A DNA stretch of 64,000 nt from positions 1-64,000 of the forward strand of contig CAUDEF010000005.1 in NCBI GenBank assembly GCA_958448515.1, given 5' to 3'. The translations under genes were made by a program, and so were the position numbers. The DNA comes from an uncultured Phascolarctobacterium sp. Its GTDB lineage: Bacteria > Bacillota > Negativicutes > Acidaminococcales > Acidaminococcaceae. Numbering within the stretch: position 1 is the first letter of the stretch; every line of letters starts with the position of its first letter. Positions 44,806-54,804 of this stretch are shown here, piece after piece. The notes under the pieces are model-generated. The model was not told the DNA's origin and searched no databases. It saw nothing but the letters and a program-made list of their open reading frames with translations.

Positions 44806-45813
44806 TCATTTTGCAAGTGCTTTATCAAGAAAATCAGTGCTGACAATCTGTTCGGCAGTGATATTTCCGTCCAGCATATTGTTATTTTTGTACCAGTTTA
44901 TCTGGGTAACGATATCTTCAGCAAGCAGGCGTCCGTTCTGATCAATATATGGTAAACCTGCTCTGATATCTTCGCTGGGTGCGTTAACATATTTGGCTAT
45001 AATTTTAATAACCTCATCTGTTTTGGCGGGATCGGTTTTAAGTACAGCTGCGTCATAATAGTAGTTGCAAGCTTTAACATATGCTTTCATAAATTTAATA
45101 CCGGCATCTTTGTTTTCTGCAAATGCAGGCGAATAAAAGATTGCTGATGTCTGATAGGGAATATAATCACCAACCTGGGCAATTAATTTTCCGTAGCCTG
45201 CTTTTTGTACCTTGGTAATATTAGGCTCGTTTAATATAGCGGCGTCTATCTGTCCGCTTTCTAAAGCTGCCATTACGCCGCTTAATTTATTTAACGGAAT
45301 AACTTCTACGTCATTAAGGCTTAATCCCTGAGTTTCAAGCATTCTACCCAGCATATAATGGAAGGTAGAGCCTTTTTGAGTAATGCCGATGCGTTTGCCT
45401 TTTAAATCAGTTATATTATGTACGCCTGATGCGTAGACTTCATCAGAAACAAGGAGGGCTGAGGAGGAAAACCCTTTTTCTTCTCTGCCTTTGTCTGCTA
45501 CAATAACAAGCTTTTGTTCGCTGGCTGCCATGTTAAACAGACTTGCAGTAATACCGGTAGCGCCTATATCTATTTTAGAAGAAGCAGTTGCCACGGCAAT
45601 AGGATGAGCTGCATCAAACCACTGGGGGGTAACATTGAGTCCTTCTTCCTGAAAATAACCTTTTTCCATAGCTATAAAAAGAGGTGCGCTGCTTGTCAGT
45701 CTTAACATGCCAAGGCTGACGGATTTGTTTTCTGAATCTGATTTTTTGTCTGAACAGCCGGAAGCAAGCAGACTGAAACATAAAGCCAGAAGTAAAAAAA
45801 GTATCTTTTTCAT
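44806..45813 (-). CDS. NitT/TauT-family ABC transporter substrate-binding lipoprotein
   Basis: A 335-residue SsuA/NMT1-like binding protein. The lipobox LLASGC lipidates Cys20. The mature domain has LTSSAPLFIAMEKGYFQEEGLNV, IDIGATGITASLFNMA, DLKGKRIGITQKGSTFHYML and GQIDAAILNEPN. It is the first gene of an importer operon (binding protein, ATPase, permease) that runs into arsR. The ligand is not known. AGGAGA lies upstream of the ATG. Confidence 0.92.
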   Translation of the reverse strand: MKKILFLLLALCFSLLASGCSDKKSDSENKSVSLGMLRLTSSAPLFIAMEKGYFQEEGLNVTPQWFDAAHPIAVATASSKIDIGATGITASLFNMAASEQKLVIVADKGREEKGFSSSALLVSDEVYASGVHNITDLKGKRIGITQKGSTFHYMLGRMLETQGLSLNDVEVIPLNKLSGVMAALESGQIDAAILNEPNITKVQKAGYGKLIAQVGDYIPYQTSAIFYSPAFAENKDAGIKFMKAYVKACNYYYDAAVLKTDPAKTDEVIKIIAKYVNAPSEDIRAGLPYIDQNGRLLAEDIVTQINWYKNNNMLDGNITAEQIVSTDFLDKALAK

Positions 45814-46002
45814 ATAAATCTCCTTTATTGCAGATAAATACTATATTTACAGTTTATTCTACACTATTTATAAAAAAATTTATATATTACAATTTAAGTT
45901 TTTGGTATTATTGTAAAATATAAATGTTATTTCAACAGGCTATATCAATGTTGATAATTGTAGTGATATAATTAAAACAGTTACAGTTAACGGAGGTAAA
46001 AT

Positions 46003-47256
46003 ATGCATAAATTAAAAATAATGGCAGCTGCTCTGGGAGCGTTTGTGAGTATCAACAGTTTTTGCTGTGCAGAAAACAGTAAACTGGCTGTTTTGGAAAA
46101 TGTTGATGCAGAAAATGGTTACTATGCAGAGTTATGGGGAAATAAATTAAAAAACGGATATGCGGATAAATTGCTGCTGTTAATAAAAAATGCGGACGGA
46201 ACAGTTGCCGGTGCCTATAATCCAACAGTTGCCGGTGGCTATAACTGTTTTTTGAAAAGTGTACAGCTGAAAGATGACAAAAAGCAGATATTGCTTTCAG
46301 CAGCCCAGGGGGATTGGAGTACTGATACCGAATTTCGCATTATCGATATAAGTAATCTGAAAGAGATAAAAGAGCTTTTTACGGCTGCAGATAATTACGG
46401 TATAATCAAAGGTGCTTCTATTGAAGATAATAAGCTTCATGTAGTTCTGACAGATGATAATAAAAGTTCCATGCAGATTGACAGCAAATTATTGGAAAGC
46501 ATACCGGCCGACAGATTACAGGCAGATTATGGAAGAATGTATTCTGTAAGCTGCAGAGATATTGATAAGGATGGAATTGATGAAGTTTTTACTGTTCAGA
46601 AAATAAGCGCAGATAAAAAAGTATTTGCTGATGTAGGTTCTGTGTGGCGCTTTGATAAAGAGCAAAAGTGGCAGAAGGGCAATTTTACTATTTTGGTTGC
46701 CGGCTTTACCGATAAAAAGAATACTATCAATAATGGTGCTGATACAAAGCGGTACACTGTTTTGCCAAGAAAAATCGTACTGCCTGATGGTGAGGGAACA
46801 TATCCGATTGTTATTTGCAGGGACAATTTGCAGCTGCAGGAAAAAATAAATACAGTATTGCAGCAGGAAACGCAAAAATATCTGGATAACTTTTTTGCAG
46901 GCCAGGCTGATTTGGCGTTTAATGTTTTGCGTGCAGATGACAGACTTCTGACAATTCAGCTTATCAGCGGAAAAAATAAATTTATTCATCATCATATAAA
47001 TATTGATCCTGTATCAGGAGAGTTAATTTCAATTCATGATATTCTTAATGCAGGTGACAGGGATCTGCTGCCATTGCTTGATTTGCTTAATACAAATGAA
47101 AATATTGAATTTACAGAAGGATTGCCTGAGGAATGGTATCTTATTGATGGTAAATTGTATCTGATTGTTAATGTCTGCGGAGAAGAGCAGGCTGCAGGAT
47201 ACGCAATCGGCAATTTACATAAGTATATAAAAGATAAAAAATGGCTCAACTACTGA
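46003..47256 (+). CDS. Exported protein with a DUF3298-like C-terminal domain
   Basis: A 417-residue protein with a Sec signal peptide (cleavage probably after CCA at 23). The N-terminal half resembles a beta-propeller-like VCBS segment, with one CRDIDKDGIDEVFTV calcium-loop-like motif at about 182-196. The C-terminal half (about 255-417), with INTVLQQETQKYLDNFF and INIDPVSGELISIHDILNAGDRDLLPLL, is like DUF3298/RsiV domains. No known activity. The promoter region has TATAAT at 45967-45972 and a palindrome over the -35 position. ACGGAGG precedes the ATG. Divergent from the ABC importer. Confidence 0.75.
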   Translation: MHKLKIMAAALGAFVSINSFCCAENSKLAVLENVDAENGYYAELWGNKLKNGYADKLLLLIKNADGTVAGAYNPTVAGGYNCFLKSVQLKDDKKQILLSAAQGDWSTDTEFRIIDISNLKEIKELFTAADNYGIIKGASIEDNKLHVVLTDDNKSSMQIDSKLLESIPADRLQADYGRMYSVSCRDIDKDGIDEVFTVQKISADKKVFADVGSVWRFDKEQKWQKGNFTILVAGFTDKKNTINNGADTKRYTVLPRKIVLPDGEGTYPIVICRDNLQLQEKINTVLQQETQKYLDNFFAGQADLAFNVLRADDRLLTIQLISGKNKFIHHHINIDPVSGELISIHDILNAGDRDLLPLLDLLNTNENIEFTEGLPEEWYLIDGKLYLIVNVCGEEQAAGYAIGNLHKYIKDKKWLNY

Positions 47257-47337
47257 CTAGCCAGTCAACAACAAATGAAAAACAAAGAAAATAAGATTAA
47301 TTAAAAGAAATATTGATATAATTTACTTAAATAGCGT

Positions 47338-47366
47338 TTGATTTTATTTTTTTGGTATTTTATAAT
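47338..47366 (+). promoter_or_regulatory. Promoter of the RND efflux operon
   Basis: TTGATT, 17 bases, perfect TATAAT, 78 bases before the adaptor start. The rest of the 188-bp gap shows no operator I can name. Confidence 0.7.
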
Positions 47367-47444
47367 TAAATCATTATCACAATGGTTAAGTGTGTAAATT
47401 TTGTCTTTGATATTTAAAGACTGCAGTTAGAAGGAGGATTTTAT

Positions 47445-48617
47445 ATGTTCGGTTTTATAGGCTCCTGCAAAGCCAGGAAAGCTTTGGCAGCAGCTGTAGC
47501 TGCTACTATGCTGATGGCTGTTGCTGGATGCGGTGGTCAGAAAAATGCTGGGACACCTCAGCCTACCCTTGTTAAGTCAATGCAGGTAATAAAACGTGAT
47601 ACGCCTTTGGTTTATGACTATACCGGCTTTATAGAGGCGCAGCAGGAAATGGAACTTAAAGCTCAGGTTAATGGCCAGATTACAGGAAAGTTCTTTAGTG
47701 GCGGTGATACAGTTAAAGCAGGACAGGTGCTTTATTCTATTGACCAGAGAACTTATCAGGCAAATTTACTGAATGCCCAGGCAAATTTGGCTAGCGCACG
47801 TGCTACTTTGGCTAATGCTTCTATTAATGCAGAACGTTACAGCAAATTGTATGCACAAAATGCGGTATCAAAACAAATGCTTGATGATGCAATTATGCAG
47901 AGAGATCAGGCAAGAGCAGCAGTTGGAGCTCAGGAAGCACTGGTGGAAAATGCGCAGGTTGATATGAGCGAAACCAATGTAACTGCTCCTTTTGATGGTC
48001 GTGTAGATACATCTTCTCTGGAAGTTGGTAACTATGTTGTTGCAGGTCAGACTGTTATGACAAAAATTTCCAATACCAATCCTGTTTTTGTAAAATTCAG
48101 TATGGCAGAGCCCGAATACCTGAAACTTGCTGCAGCAAGATCTGAAAGCGAAGGTGCGCCTCTTGATAATTTAAGTATCGTACTCAGTGACGGTACTACC
48201 TATGATTTAAAAGGCCGTGTTGCAGAAGTAAACAGGGGTATTAATGACTCTACCGGTACTTTGACCATCAAAGCTTTGTTTGACAATCCTAAGAGATTCC
48301 TTTTGCCGGGTATGTTTGCACATGTTCAGGCAACAGCAGGAGTTAAGGAAGATGCTCTGCTTATTCCTCAGCGTGCTGTAGTAGAACTTATGTATAAAAA
48401 ATTTGTTTATGTTATCGGTTCTGATAACAAAGTAACTATGAAAGAAGTTGTTCTTGGACCTCGTGTTGGTCGTTTGTGGATGGTTGAAAGCGGCCTTGAC
48501 GGTACAGAGAATATTGTAGTTGAGGGTACAGGAAAAATCAGACAGGGTGCTGCAGTAAATCCGCAGCCTATGACCGAAGCAGATTTGGATACTGCTGAAA
48601 AAGAGCAATCTAACTAA
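47445..48617 (+). CDS. RND efflux periplasmic adaptor (AcrA/MexA-like lipoprotein)
   Basis: A 390-residue membrane-fusion protein. The signal peptide ends in a lipobox (AVAGC, Cys29), as in AcrA and MexA. Mature features are the lipoyl half VNGQITGKFFSGGDTVKAGQVLYSID, a helical hairpin of about 100-165, the second half with TNVTAPFDGRVD, and a beta-barrel with RFLLPGMFAHVQA. It bridges the inner-membrane pump and an outer-membrane channel, so its presence implies a diderm envelope. The pump gene follows 13 bases later. AGAAGGAGG precedes the ATG. Confidence 0.94.
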   Translation: MFGFIGSCKARKALAAAVAATMLMAVAGCGGQKNAGTPQPTLVKSMQVIKRDTPLVYDYTGFIEAQQEMELKAQVNGQITGKFFSGGDTVKAGQVLYSIDQRTYQANLLNAQANLASARATLANASINAERYSKLYAQNAVSKQMLDDAIMQRDQARAAVGAQEALVENAQVDMSETNVTAPFDGRVDTSSLEVGNYVVAGQTVMTKISNTNPVFVKFSMAEPEYLKLAAARSESEGAPLDNLSIVLSDGTTYDLKGRVAEVNRGINDSTGTLTIKALFDNPKRFLLPGMFAHVQATAGVKEDALLIPQRAVVELMYKKFVYVIGSDNKVTMKEVVLGPRVGRLWMVESGLDGTENIVVEGTGKIRQGAAVNPQPMTEADLDTAEKEQSN

Positions 48618-48630
48618 GGAGGTAAGCTAA

Positions 48631-51600
48631 ATGGCACGTTTTTTTATTGACCGTCCGGTCTTTGCTATAGTGCTGGCTATTTTGATTACGCTTCTGGGTA
48701 CTATAGCTGGTTTCAGCTTACCAATTGCGCAGTATCCTGATATTACCAAGCCTCGTATTTCTGTAACCACAAACTACGTAGGTGCAAGTGCGGATGTTGT
48801 TGAAGAGGCTGTTGCTCAGGCTATTGAACAAAAAGTAAATGGTGTAGAAAATATGCTGGATATGAACTCTACAAGTTCCAGTTCCGGTGAGTACAGTTTG
48901 AATGTACAGTTTAACCTTGATAAAGATGCGGATATTGCGGCTGTAGAAGTTCAGAACCGTGTTTCTCAAGCCACAAGCTCTATGCCCAGTGAGGTAAACA
49001 GCTACGGTATTACTACTACTAAAAAGTCTGCAGAAACCATTATGTATTTTGCTTTGTATTCACCTAATAACACATATGACAGTATGTTTTTGAGGACTTA
49101 TGCAGATGCTAACTTTATTGATGCAGTTAAGCGTGTAAAAGGTGTTTCTACTGTTGATGAATACGGCCCGGAATATTCTATGCGTATCTGGCTGAATCCG
49201 GAAAAAATGGCTCAGCTCGGTGTAACTGCAGACGATGTAGCAAATGCTATTAAAACTCAGAATATACAGGCACCTGTAGGCAGTATCGGCAACAGACCTA
49301 CTGCCAATGAACAGGAAAAACAATATTCTGCCAGTGCGCAGGGTCGTTTGAAAACTCCTGAAGAGTTTGGTGAGGTAATTGTCAGATCCAGTAATGGTGA
49401 AAATCTTAAATTAAAAGATATTGCAGTTATAAATGCTGCACCAAGAAGTGACCTTGTTTCCAGTAGCTTAAATGGCGGTGATTCTGTAGTATTTCCAGTA
49501 TCTCTTACCAGTGACGCCAATGCTATTGAAACTGTAGCTAATATTAAAGCTGTTCTGGAAGACGCTCAGTCTCGTTTCCCGGATGATATGGAACTGAAAA
49601 TAATTCAGGATAACACTCAGTTTATTACTGAATCTCTGACAAAGGTTGCTCATACCTTCGTTGAAGCGCTGGTGCTGGTTATTTTTGTAGTATTTATTTT
49701 CCTTGGCAGCTGGAGAGCTACTTTGATACCAATTTTGGCGGTACCTGTTTCTCTGGTCGGTACTTTTGCATCCTTCGTTTTACTTGGTTTTACCATTAAT
49801 ACACTGACTGCATTCGCAATGATTCTGGCTATCGGTCTTGTTGTTGATGATGCTATAGTAGTTGTAGAAGCGGTTGAACATCATATTCAGGAAAATGGCA
49901 TGTCGCCAAAAGAGGCTACCTACAGGGCGATGAATGAGGTTTCCGGACCGGTTGTTGCCATTGCCTTTGTATTGGCTGCAGTATTTATTCCTGTTGCATT
50001 TACCGGTGGTACAGTAGGTGAACTTTATAAACAGTTTGCTATTACAATTTCTGTATCCATGGGTCTTTCTGCCATAGTTGCTCTATCTCTTACTCCTGCG
50101 CTGTGCTCTTTGCTTCTGGTAAAGAAAGATGAAGAAAAAGAGGTACATGGATTTATCGGCAGAATAGTGCATGGCTTTAACCAGTGGTTTTCCAGAACTC
50201 TTGCCAGGTATGTTGTTAATGTTGAAAAATGTATCCGTAATGCCAAAAAAGTTCTGCTCTGCCTCGTTATTGGTGTTATTTGTATAGTTTGCATAGCAAG
50301 AGTTACACCTACTGGATTTGTTCCTATTGAGGACCAGGGTGTAAGTGCTGTATCATTCAGCCTGCCTGAAGGGGCTTCCAGTAACAGAAGTATTCAGGTA
50401 ATGCGTGAAATCGGCAGTAAGGTAAAAGCTCTTCCTGGTGTTAAGGATGTTATGGAGATTAGTGGTGTTGATATTCTCAGCGGATCTCAGAAAGCAAATG
50501 CAGGTCTGATTGTTGCTGTTATGGAGGAGTATGACAAACGTGACAATACTATTCAGGATATTATTCCTACTATTTCCAGTTTCACCGGACAAATTCCTGA
50601 TGCTGTTGTTATGGCTTTTCAGCCTCCTGCATTGCCGGGTGCATCAAGTACAGGCAGTCTGAGCCTTTATCTTATGAACTTGGGCGGTGAGTCTGTCAAT
50701 GATATGAGTGACAGAGCTAATGAGTTTCTGGCAAAAGTAAGACAGCGTCCAGAAGTTGGTGTTGTTTATACAACTTTGAATACTTCCACACCAATGTATC
50801 AGTTTGATGTAGACCGAGAAAAAGCAGAGTCTTTAAATGTTCCTGTATCAAGTGTCTATACAGCGTTACAGACTTTCCTTGGCGGCAACGAAATAAACGA
50901 CTTTAATAATTTTGGCCGTACATGGAAAGTTGTTATGCAGGCAGATGCCAATTATCGTACAGATGTTAACGATATGCGCTACTTTTATGTGCGTAGCACA
51001 AATGGCGATCTTATTCCGCTTAATACACTGGTAACAGCAAAAAATCAAAACAGCTCTGTTGTTATGACTCGCTTTAATGGTGCTAAGGCTATCAAAATTT
51101 CAGGTGACCCTGCTCCGGGATATTCTACCGGTCAGGCGATGGCTGCTATTGAGGAAGTTGCCAAAGAAGTACTGCCTAACACATATACTTATGAGTGGAC
51201 CGATCAGAGTCGTGACGAAATTGAAGCTGGCGGACGCTCTACACAGATTTTCATCATTTCTCTGATTTTCGTATTCCTCTGCCTTGCTGCTCTTTATGAA
51301 AGCTGGTCTATTCCTCTGGCAGTTCTTATTTCTGTTCCGACAGCAGTTTTGGGATGTTTTGCTGCACAGTATTTCAGAGGTTTGAACAATGACGTATACA
51401 TGCAGATTGGCTTAATAACCTTGATTGGTTTGGCAGCTAAAAATGCGATTCTGATTGTTGAATATGCAAAAATGAATATGGAAAATGGTATGGATGCCGT
51501 ACATGCTGCTATTGAAGCTGCTCGCGTTCGTCTTCGTCCTATTCTTATGACTTCTTTTGCATTTATTCTTGGCTGCGTACCTTTGGCTATTGCTACAGGC

Positions 51601-51741
51601 CCAGGTGCCGGTGCGCGTGTATCTATGGGTAATGCTGTTGTAGGCGGTATGCTCTGTAATACTTTGTTGGGTGTATTCCTGATTCCGGTATTGTTTGTTG
51701 TTGTAGAAAGAATATTCAGCAGAAAGAAAAAAGCTGAATAA
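48631..51741 (+). CDS. RND multidrug efflux pump (AcrB/MexB-like, HAE1 family)
   Basis: A 1,036-residue inner-membrane proton/drug antiporter with twelve membrane segments and two large periplasmic loops. The opening MARFFIDRPVFAIVLAI is typical of HAE1. The proton-relay pair is D406-D407 in LVVDDAIVVVEAVEHH (AcrB D407-D408). GSGA-like loops and the second-half LIGLAAKNAILIVEYAK are present. The length equals that of AcrB-type pumps. No outer-membrane TolC-like gene follows; the operon ends with a terminator, so the channel is encoded elsewhere. Confidence 0.96.
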   Translation: MARFFIDRPVFAIVLAILITLLGTIAGFSLPIAQYPDITKPRISVTTNYVGASADVVEEAVAQAIEQKVNGVENMLDMNSTSSSSGEYSLNVQFNLDKDADIAAVEVQNRVSQATSSMPSEVNSYGITTTKKSAETIMYFALYSPNNTYDSMFLRTYADANFIDAVKRVKGVSTVDEYGPEYSMRIWLNPEKMAQLGVTADDVANAIKTQNIQAPVGSIGNRPTANEQEKQYSASAQGRLKTPEEFGEVIVRSSNGENLKLKDIAVINAAPRSDLVSSSLNGGDSVVFPVSLTSDANAIETVANIKAVLEDAQSRFPDDMELKIIQDNTQFITESLTKVAHTFVEALVLVIFVVFIFLGSWRATLIPILAVPVSLVGTFASFVLLGFTINTLTAFAMILAIGLVVDDAIVVVEAVEHHIQENGMSPKEATYRAMNEVSGPVVAIAFVLAAVFIPVAFTGGTVGELYKQFAITISVSMGLSAIVALSLTPALCSLLLVKKDEEKEVHGFIGRIVHGFNQWFSRTLARYVVNVEKCIRNAKKVLLCLVIGVICIVCIARVTPTGFVPIEDQGVSAVSFSLPEGASSNRSIQVMREIGSKVKALPGVKDVMEISGVDILSGSQKANAGLIVAVMEEYDKRDNTIQDIIPTISSFTGQIPDAVVMAFQPPALPGASSTGSLSLYLMNLGGESVNDMSDRANEFLAKVRQRPEVGVVYTTLNTSTPMYQFDVDREKAESLNVPVSSVYTALQTFLGGNEINDFNNFGRTWKVVMQADANYRTDVNDMRYFYVRSTNGDLIPLNTLVTAKNQNSSVVMTRFNGAKAIKISGDPAPGYSTGQAMAAIEEVAKEVLPNTYTYEWTDQSRDEIEAGGRSTQIFIISLIFVFLCLAALYESWSIPLAVLISVPTAVLGCFAAQYFRGLNNDVYMQIGLITLIGLAAKNAILIVEYAKMNMENGMDAVHAAIEAARVRLRPILMTSFAFILGCVPLAIATGPGAGARVSMGNAVVGGMLCNTLLGVFLIPVLFVVVERIFSRKKKAE

Positions 51742-51751
51742 CACTTAAATT

Positions 51752-51786
51752 AAAATGCTCTGCTCAGGCAGAGCATTTTTTTTACA
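51752..51786 (+). terminator. Intrinsic terminator of the RND operon
   Basis: The perfect 12-bp stem AAAATGCTCTGC / GCAGAGCATTTT with a TCAG loop is followed by eight T. Confidence 0.93.
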
Positions 51787-51842
51787 CAAATATCTTATTT
51801 TATGTTGTATAATTAAAATAGTATTTTTTTGAGGTGATGAGT

Positions 51843-53573
51843 TTGCAGAAAATTGCTTCGTATAAACAATTTTTGAAAGATACCTGGTATTTGACTAAAA
51901 GCTACTGGCAGTCTGAAGAAAAACTGAAGGCTTTTGGCCTGCTGGGCATTATTGTGATACTTACTTTAGGCATTGTTTATATGCTTGTATTGCTTAACTC
52001 ATGGAATAACAGCTTCTACAATGCATTGCAAAACTATCAGACAGAAAAAATCTTTGATGAGTTAATACATTTTTCCTGGTTAGCAGCTATTTATATCATT
52101 TTGTCAGTTTATTCTTATTATCTTCAGCAAAAGCTTATTTTAAACTGGCGCAGATGGATGACGGTCAGATTTCTGGATATCTGGCTGAAGAACAAAACTT
52201 ATTATCAGCTGCAGATGTTTGGTAAGGATACTGATAACCCTGATCAGCGTATCAGTGAAGACATAAGACTTTTTGTTGAAATGACTTTAAGTTTTGGTAT
52301 CGGTATTTTAAAATCACTGTGTACGTTTATTTCTTTTGTATTTATTCTTTATCAGCTGTCCGGTCCACTGACGTTTTCTGCTTTTGGCAGAGAATGGGTA
52401 ATTGACGGATATTTGTTTTGGGCTGCGCTGATATATTCGATTATTGGTACTTATATTACTCATATTGTTGGTAAAAAGCTTGTAAATTTAAATTTTATCC
52501 AGCAAAGATATGAAGCAGATTTTCGTTTCAGTATGATAAGATTGCGTGAAAGCGCCGAAAGTGTTGCTTTTTACAAAGGTGAAAAACAGGAGCAGAATAT
52601 CTTTTGCGAAAAGTTTTCCAGTCTGCTCAGCAACTTCTGGAAGCTGGTCAATAAACAGAAACAGTTAGTCTGGCTTAATTCTGGTTATTCACAGATAGCT
52701 ATAATTTTTCCTTTTATAGCTGTAATGAACAGATATTTATCCAAGGAAATTACTTTAGGCGGTCTGATGCAGGTATCCAGTGCTTTTGGCAGTGTGCAGG
52801 GGTCTTTGTCTTATTTTATTGATATGTACGTAAGTATTGCTCAGTGGCAGGCTGTAGTGATGCGTCTTACTTTTTTTGCAAGACATATGTATGAAGTCAA
52901 TGACAGTTCCAAAGCCTTTATAGTAGACCGGTTTGCTGTGTCTAAAGAGGTTGAGGTTATAGATATGAAAATTAATCTGCCCGATGGACGAGTTTTGCTG
53001 GATAATATGAATTTTAAGCTTGAACGCGGCAAAAACGTCTTAATAAAAGGTGTCAGCGGCAGCGGAAAAAGTACATTACTGCGTTCCTTATCCGGAATTT
53101 GGCCCTATGTGACAGGAAAAATAAATATGCCTGATGCTTCAGAGTTAATGTTTATTCCGCAGAAGCCATATCTTCCTCTGGGAACATTGCGAAGTGTGCT
53201 GCTTTACCCGGGAAATAAAGAATTCACGGATGAGCAGATAAAAAGTTATATGAAGATTTGCAGGATTGGCTATCTTGAAGATATGCTTGATGTTTCTGCA
53301 GACTGGAGCCATGTACTTTCTATTGGTGAGCAGCAAAGACTTGCGTTTGTTCGCGCGCATTTGCAGCAGCCTATATGGCTGTTTCTGGATGAAGCAACTT
53401 CTGCTTTGGATGAAGAAACAGAGGCAGAGATGTACCTGATGATTAAAAAATTGCTGCCGGCAACTACTGTTGTGAGTATTGGGCACAGAAGTACTTTAAA
53501 TAAGTTTCATGAGATGCAGCTGTATATAAATAAAGAAATGAAGACTGCTGAGCTCAGTGTTTTGACAGATTGA
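51843..53573 (+). CDS. SbmA/YddA-like ABC transporter (fused membrane and ATPase domains)
   Basis: A 576-residue half-transporter. The N-terminal 330 residues match the SbmA/BacA-like membrane domain (ABC_membrane_2): WNNSFYNALQNYQ, LNWRRWMTVRFLDIWL and NPDQRISEDIRLFVE. The C-terminal ATPase has Walker A GVSGSGKST, a variant signature LSIGEQQR and Walker B LFLDEATSALDE. This is the layout of E. coli YddA and of the ABCD (peroxisomal) family. It may move peptides, cobalamin or acyl compounds. I prefer the TTG at 51843 with GAGGTG 6 bases upstream over the GTG/ATG at 51834/51837, which overlap that site. Confidence 0.88.
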   Translation: MQKIASYKQFLKDTWYLTKSYWQSEEKLKAFGLLGIIVILTLGIVYMLVLLNSWNNSFYNALQNYQTEKIFDELIHFSWLAAIYIILSVYSYYLQQKLILNWRRWMTVRFLDIWLKNKTYYQLQMFGKDTDNPDQRISEDIRLFVEMTLSFGIGILKSLCTFISFVFILYQLSGPLTFSAFGREWVIDGYLFWAALIYSIIGTYITHIVGKKLVNLNFIQQRYEADFRFSMIRLRESAESVAFYKGEKQEQNIFCEKFSSLLSNFWKLVNKQKQLVWLNSGYSQIAIIFPFIAVMNRYLSKEITLGGLMQVSSAFGSVQGSLSYFIDMYVSIAQWQAVVMRLTFFARHMYEVNDSSKAFIVDRFAVSKEVEVIDMKINLPDGRVLLDNMNFKLERGKNVLIKGVSGSGKSTLLRSLSGIWPYVTGKINMPDASELMFIPQKPYLPLGTLRSVLLYPGNKEFTDEQIKSYMKICRIGYLEDMLDVSADWSHVLSIGEQQRLAFVRAHLQQPIWLFLDEATSALDEETEAEMYLMIKKLLPATTVVSIGHRSTLNKFHEMQLYINKEMKTAELSVLTD

Positions 53574-53605
53574 TAAATGTATAAGCAGAAAGGAATGTGA
53601 TTTTT

Positions 53606-54787
53606 ATGTTACCGTTGCAAATTAAACCAAATATTTATGATGTCAGCATTCAGGATTGGGCTGTGAGGGATTTTCATGGCTACAAGACTGAAAGAGGTGC
53701 TACCTACAATTCTTATCTGATTATGGATGAAAAGATTTGTCTTATTGATACTGTAAAAGCGCAGTTTGCAGAAGATTTTATCAATAATATCAGACAGGTA
53801 ACCGAGCCGGAAAATATTGATTATATTATTATTAATCATGTAGAACCGGATCATTCCGGAGCCATGAGCGCGTTGACAAAATTGTGCCCGAAAGCTAAGT
53901 TTATTATAACAATGCAGGGTAAAACCGAGGCTGTTCAGCATTATGGAGATATTTTTGACTTTATGGTAGTAAAAGATGGTGATACTCTTAATTTGGGAAA
54001 ACGTACACTGACTTTTGCAACTATGCCTATGCTGCACTGGCCTGACAGTATGGCAACCTACAGCGCTTATGATAAAATTCTGTTTTCCAATGATGCTTTT
54101 GGACAGCATTATGCTACCAGCAAAAGATTTGATGATGAAGTTGATAAAGACGTTTTGTTTTACGAAGCAAAAAAATACTTTGCCAATATTTTATGGCCGT
54201 ATGCAAAACTGATAGATAAAGCAGTAAATAAACTTGGCAATCTTGATTTTGACATGATTGCTCCTTCTCACGGCGTAATCTGGCGCAGTTATCTGAAGGA
54301 CATAGTTGCCAGGTACCAGGGCTGGGGCAGTGGTGAAAAAAATGGCAGCATAGTTCTTGCCTATGACAGCATGTGGGGCGGAACTGAGATGCTTGCCAGA
54401 GCTATAGCTAAAGGCATAAGCAAAGCCGGAGTTGAGGTTAAATTATATAAAATAAGCTGTGATGCAAACAGTACTGTTGTTGCCGATTTATTTTCTGCAT
54501 CAGGATTTTTAATTGGCTCATCTACTTTAAATTACGGTATGCTTCCGAGTGTAGCTTCTTTGCTGACTTATATAAAAGGCTTGAAACCAACAGACAAAAA
54601 GGCTGCGGCTTTTGGTACTTTTGGCTGGGCAGGCGGCGCTCAGAAAGATATGGAAGAATTACTTAACAAAGCGGGATTTAATGTTTTTGACGGCTTTACC
54701 TGCAAATGGAAACCGCAAAACAGTGAACTTGAAAGTGCGGAAAAATTTGGCTATGAGTTTGCACAAATGTTAGATTGCCAGTGCTAA
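53606..54787 (+). CDS. Flavodiiron protein (rubredoxin:oxygen/NO reductase type)
   Basis: A 393-residue FprA-type protein, a scavenger of O2 or NO in anaerobes. The N-terminal metallo-beta-lactamase domain carries the diiron ligands H78-x-E80-x-D82-H83 (NHVEPDHSG), then MLHWPDS and FSNDAFGQH. The C-terminal flavodoxin domain (about 250-393) has YDSMWGGTEMLARAIA, the FMN phosphate loop. No rubredoxin is fused or adjacent. It follows the SbmA-like gene by 32 bases without a terminator. The start at 53606 has AAAGGAA 10 bases upstream; an in-frame GTG at 53597 is too close. Confidence 0.94.
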   Translation: MLPLQIKPNIYDVSIQDWAVRDFHGYKTERGATYNSYLIMDEKICLIDTVKAQFAEDFINNIRQVTEPENIDYIIINHVEPDHSGAMSALTKLCPKAKFIITMQGKTEAVQHYGDIFDFMVVKDGDTLNLGKRTLTFATMPMLHWPDSMATYSAYDKILFSNDAFGQHYATSKRFDDEVDKDVLFYEAKKYFANILWPYAKLIDKAVNKLGNLDFDMIAPSHGVIWRSYLKDIVARYQGWGSGEKNGSIVLAYDSMWGGTEMLARAIAKGISKAGVEVKLYKISCDANSTVVADLFSASGFLIGSSTLNYGMLPSVASLLTYIKGLKPTDKKAAAFGTFGWAGGAQKDMEELLNKAGFNVFDGFTCKWKPQNSELESAEKFGYEFAQMLDCQC

Positions 54788-54804
54788 TTTTGTAATTATT
54801 AATT

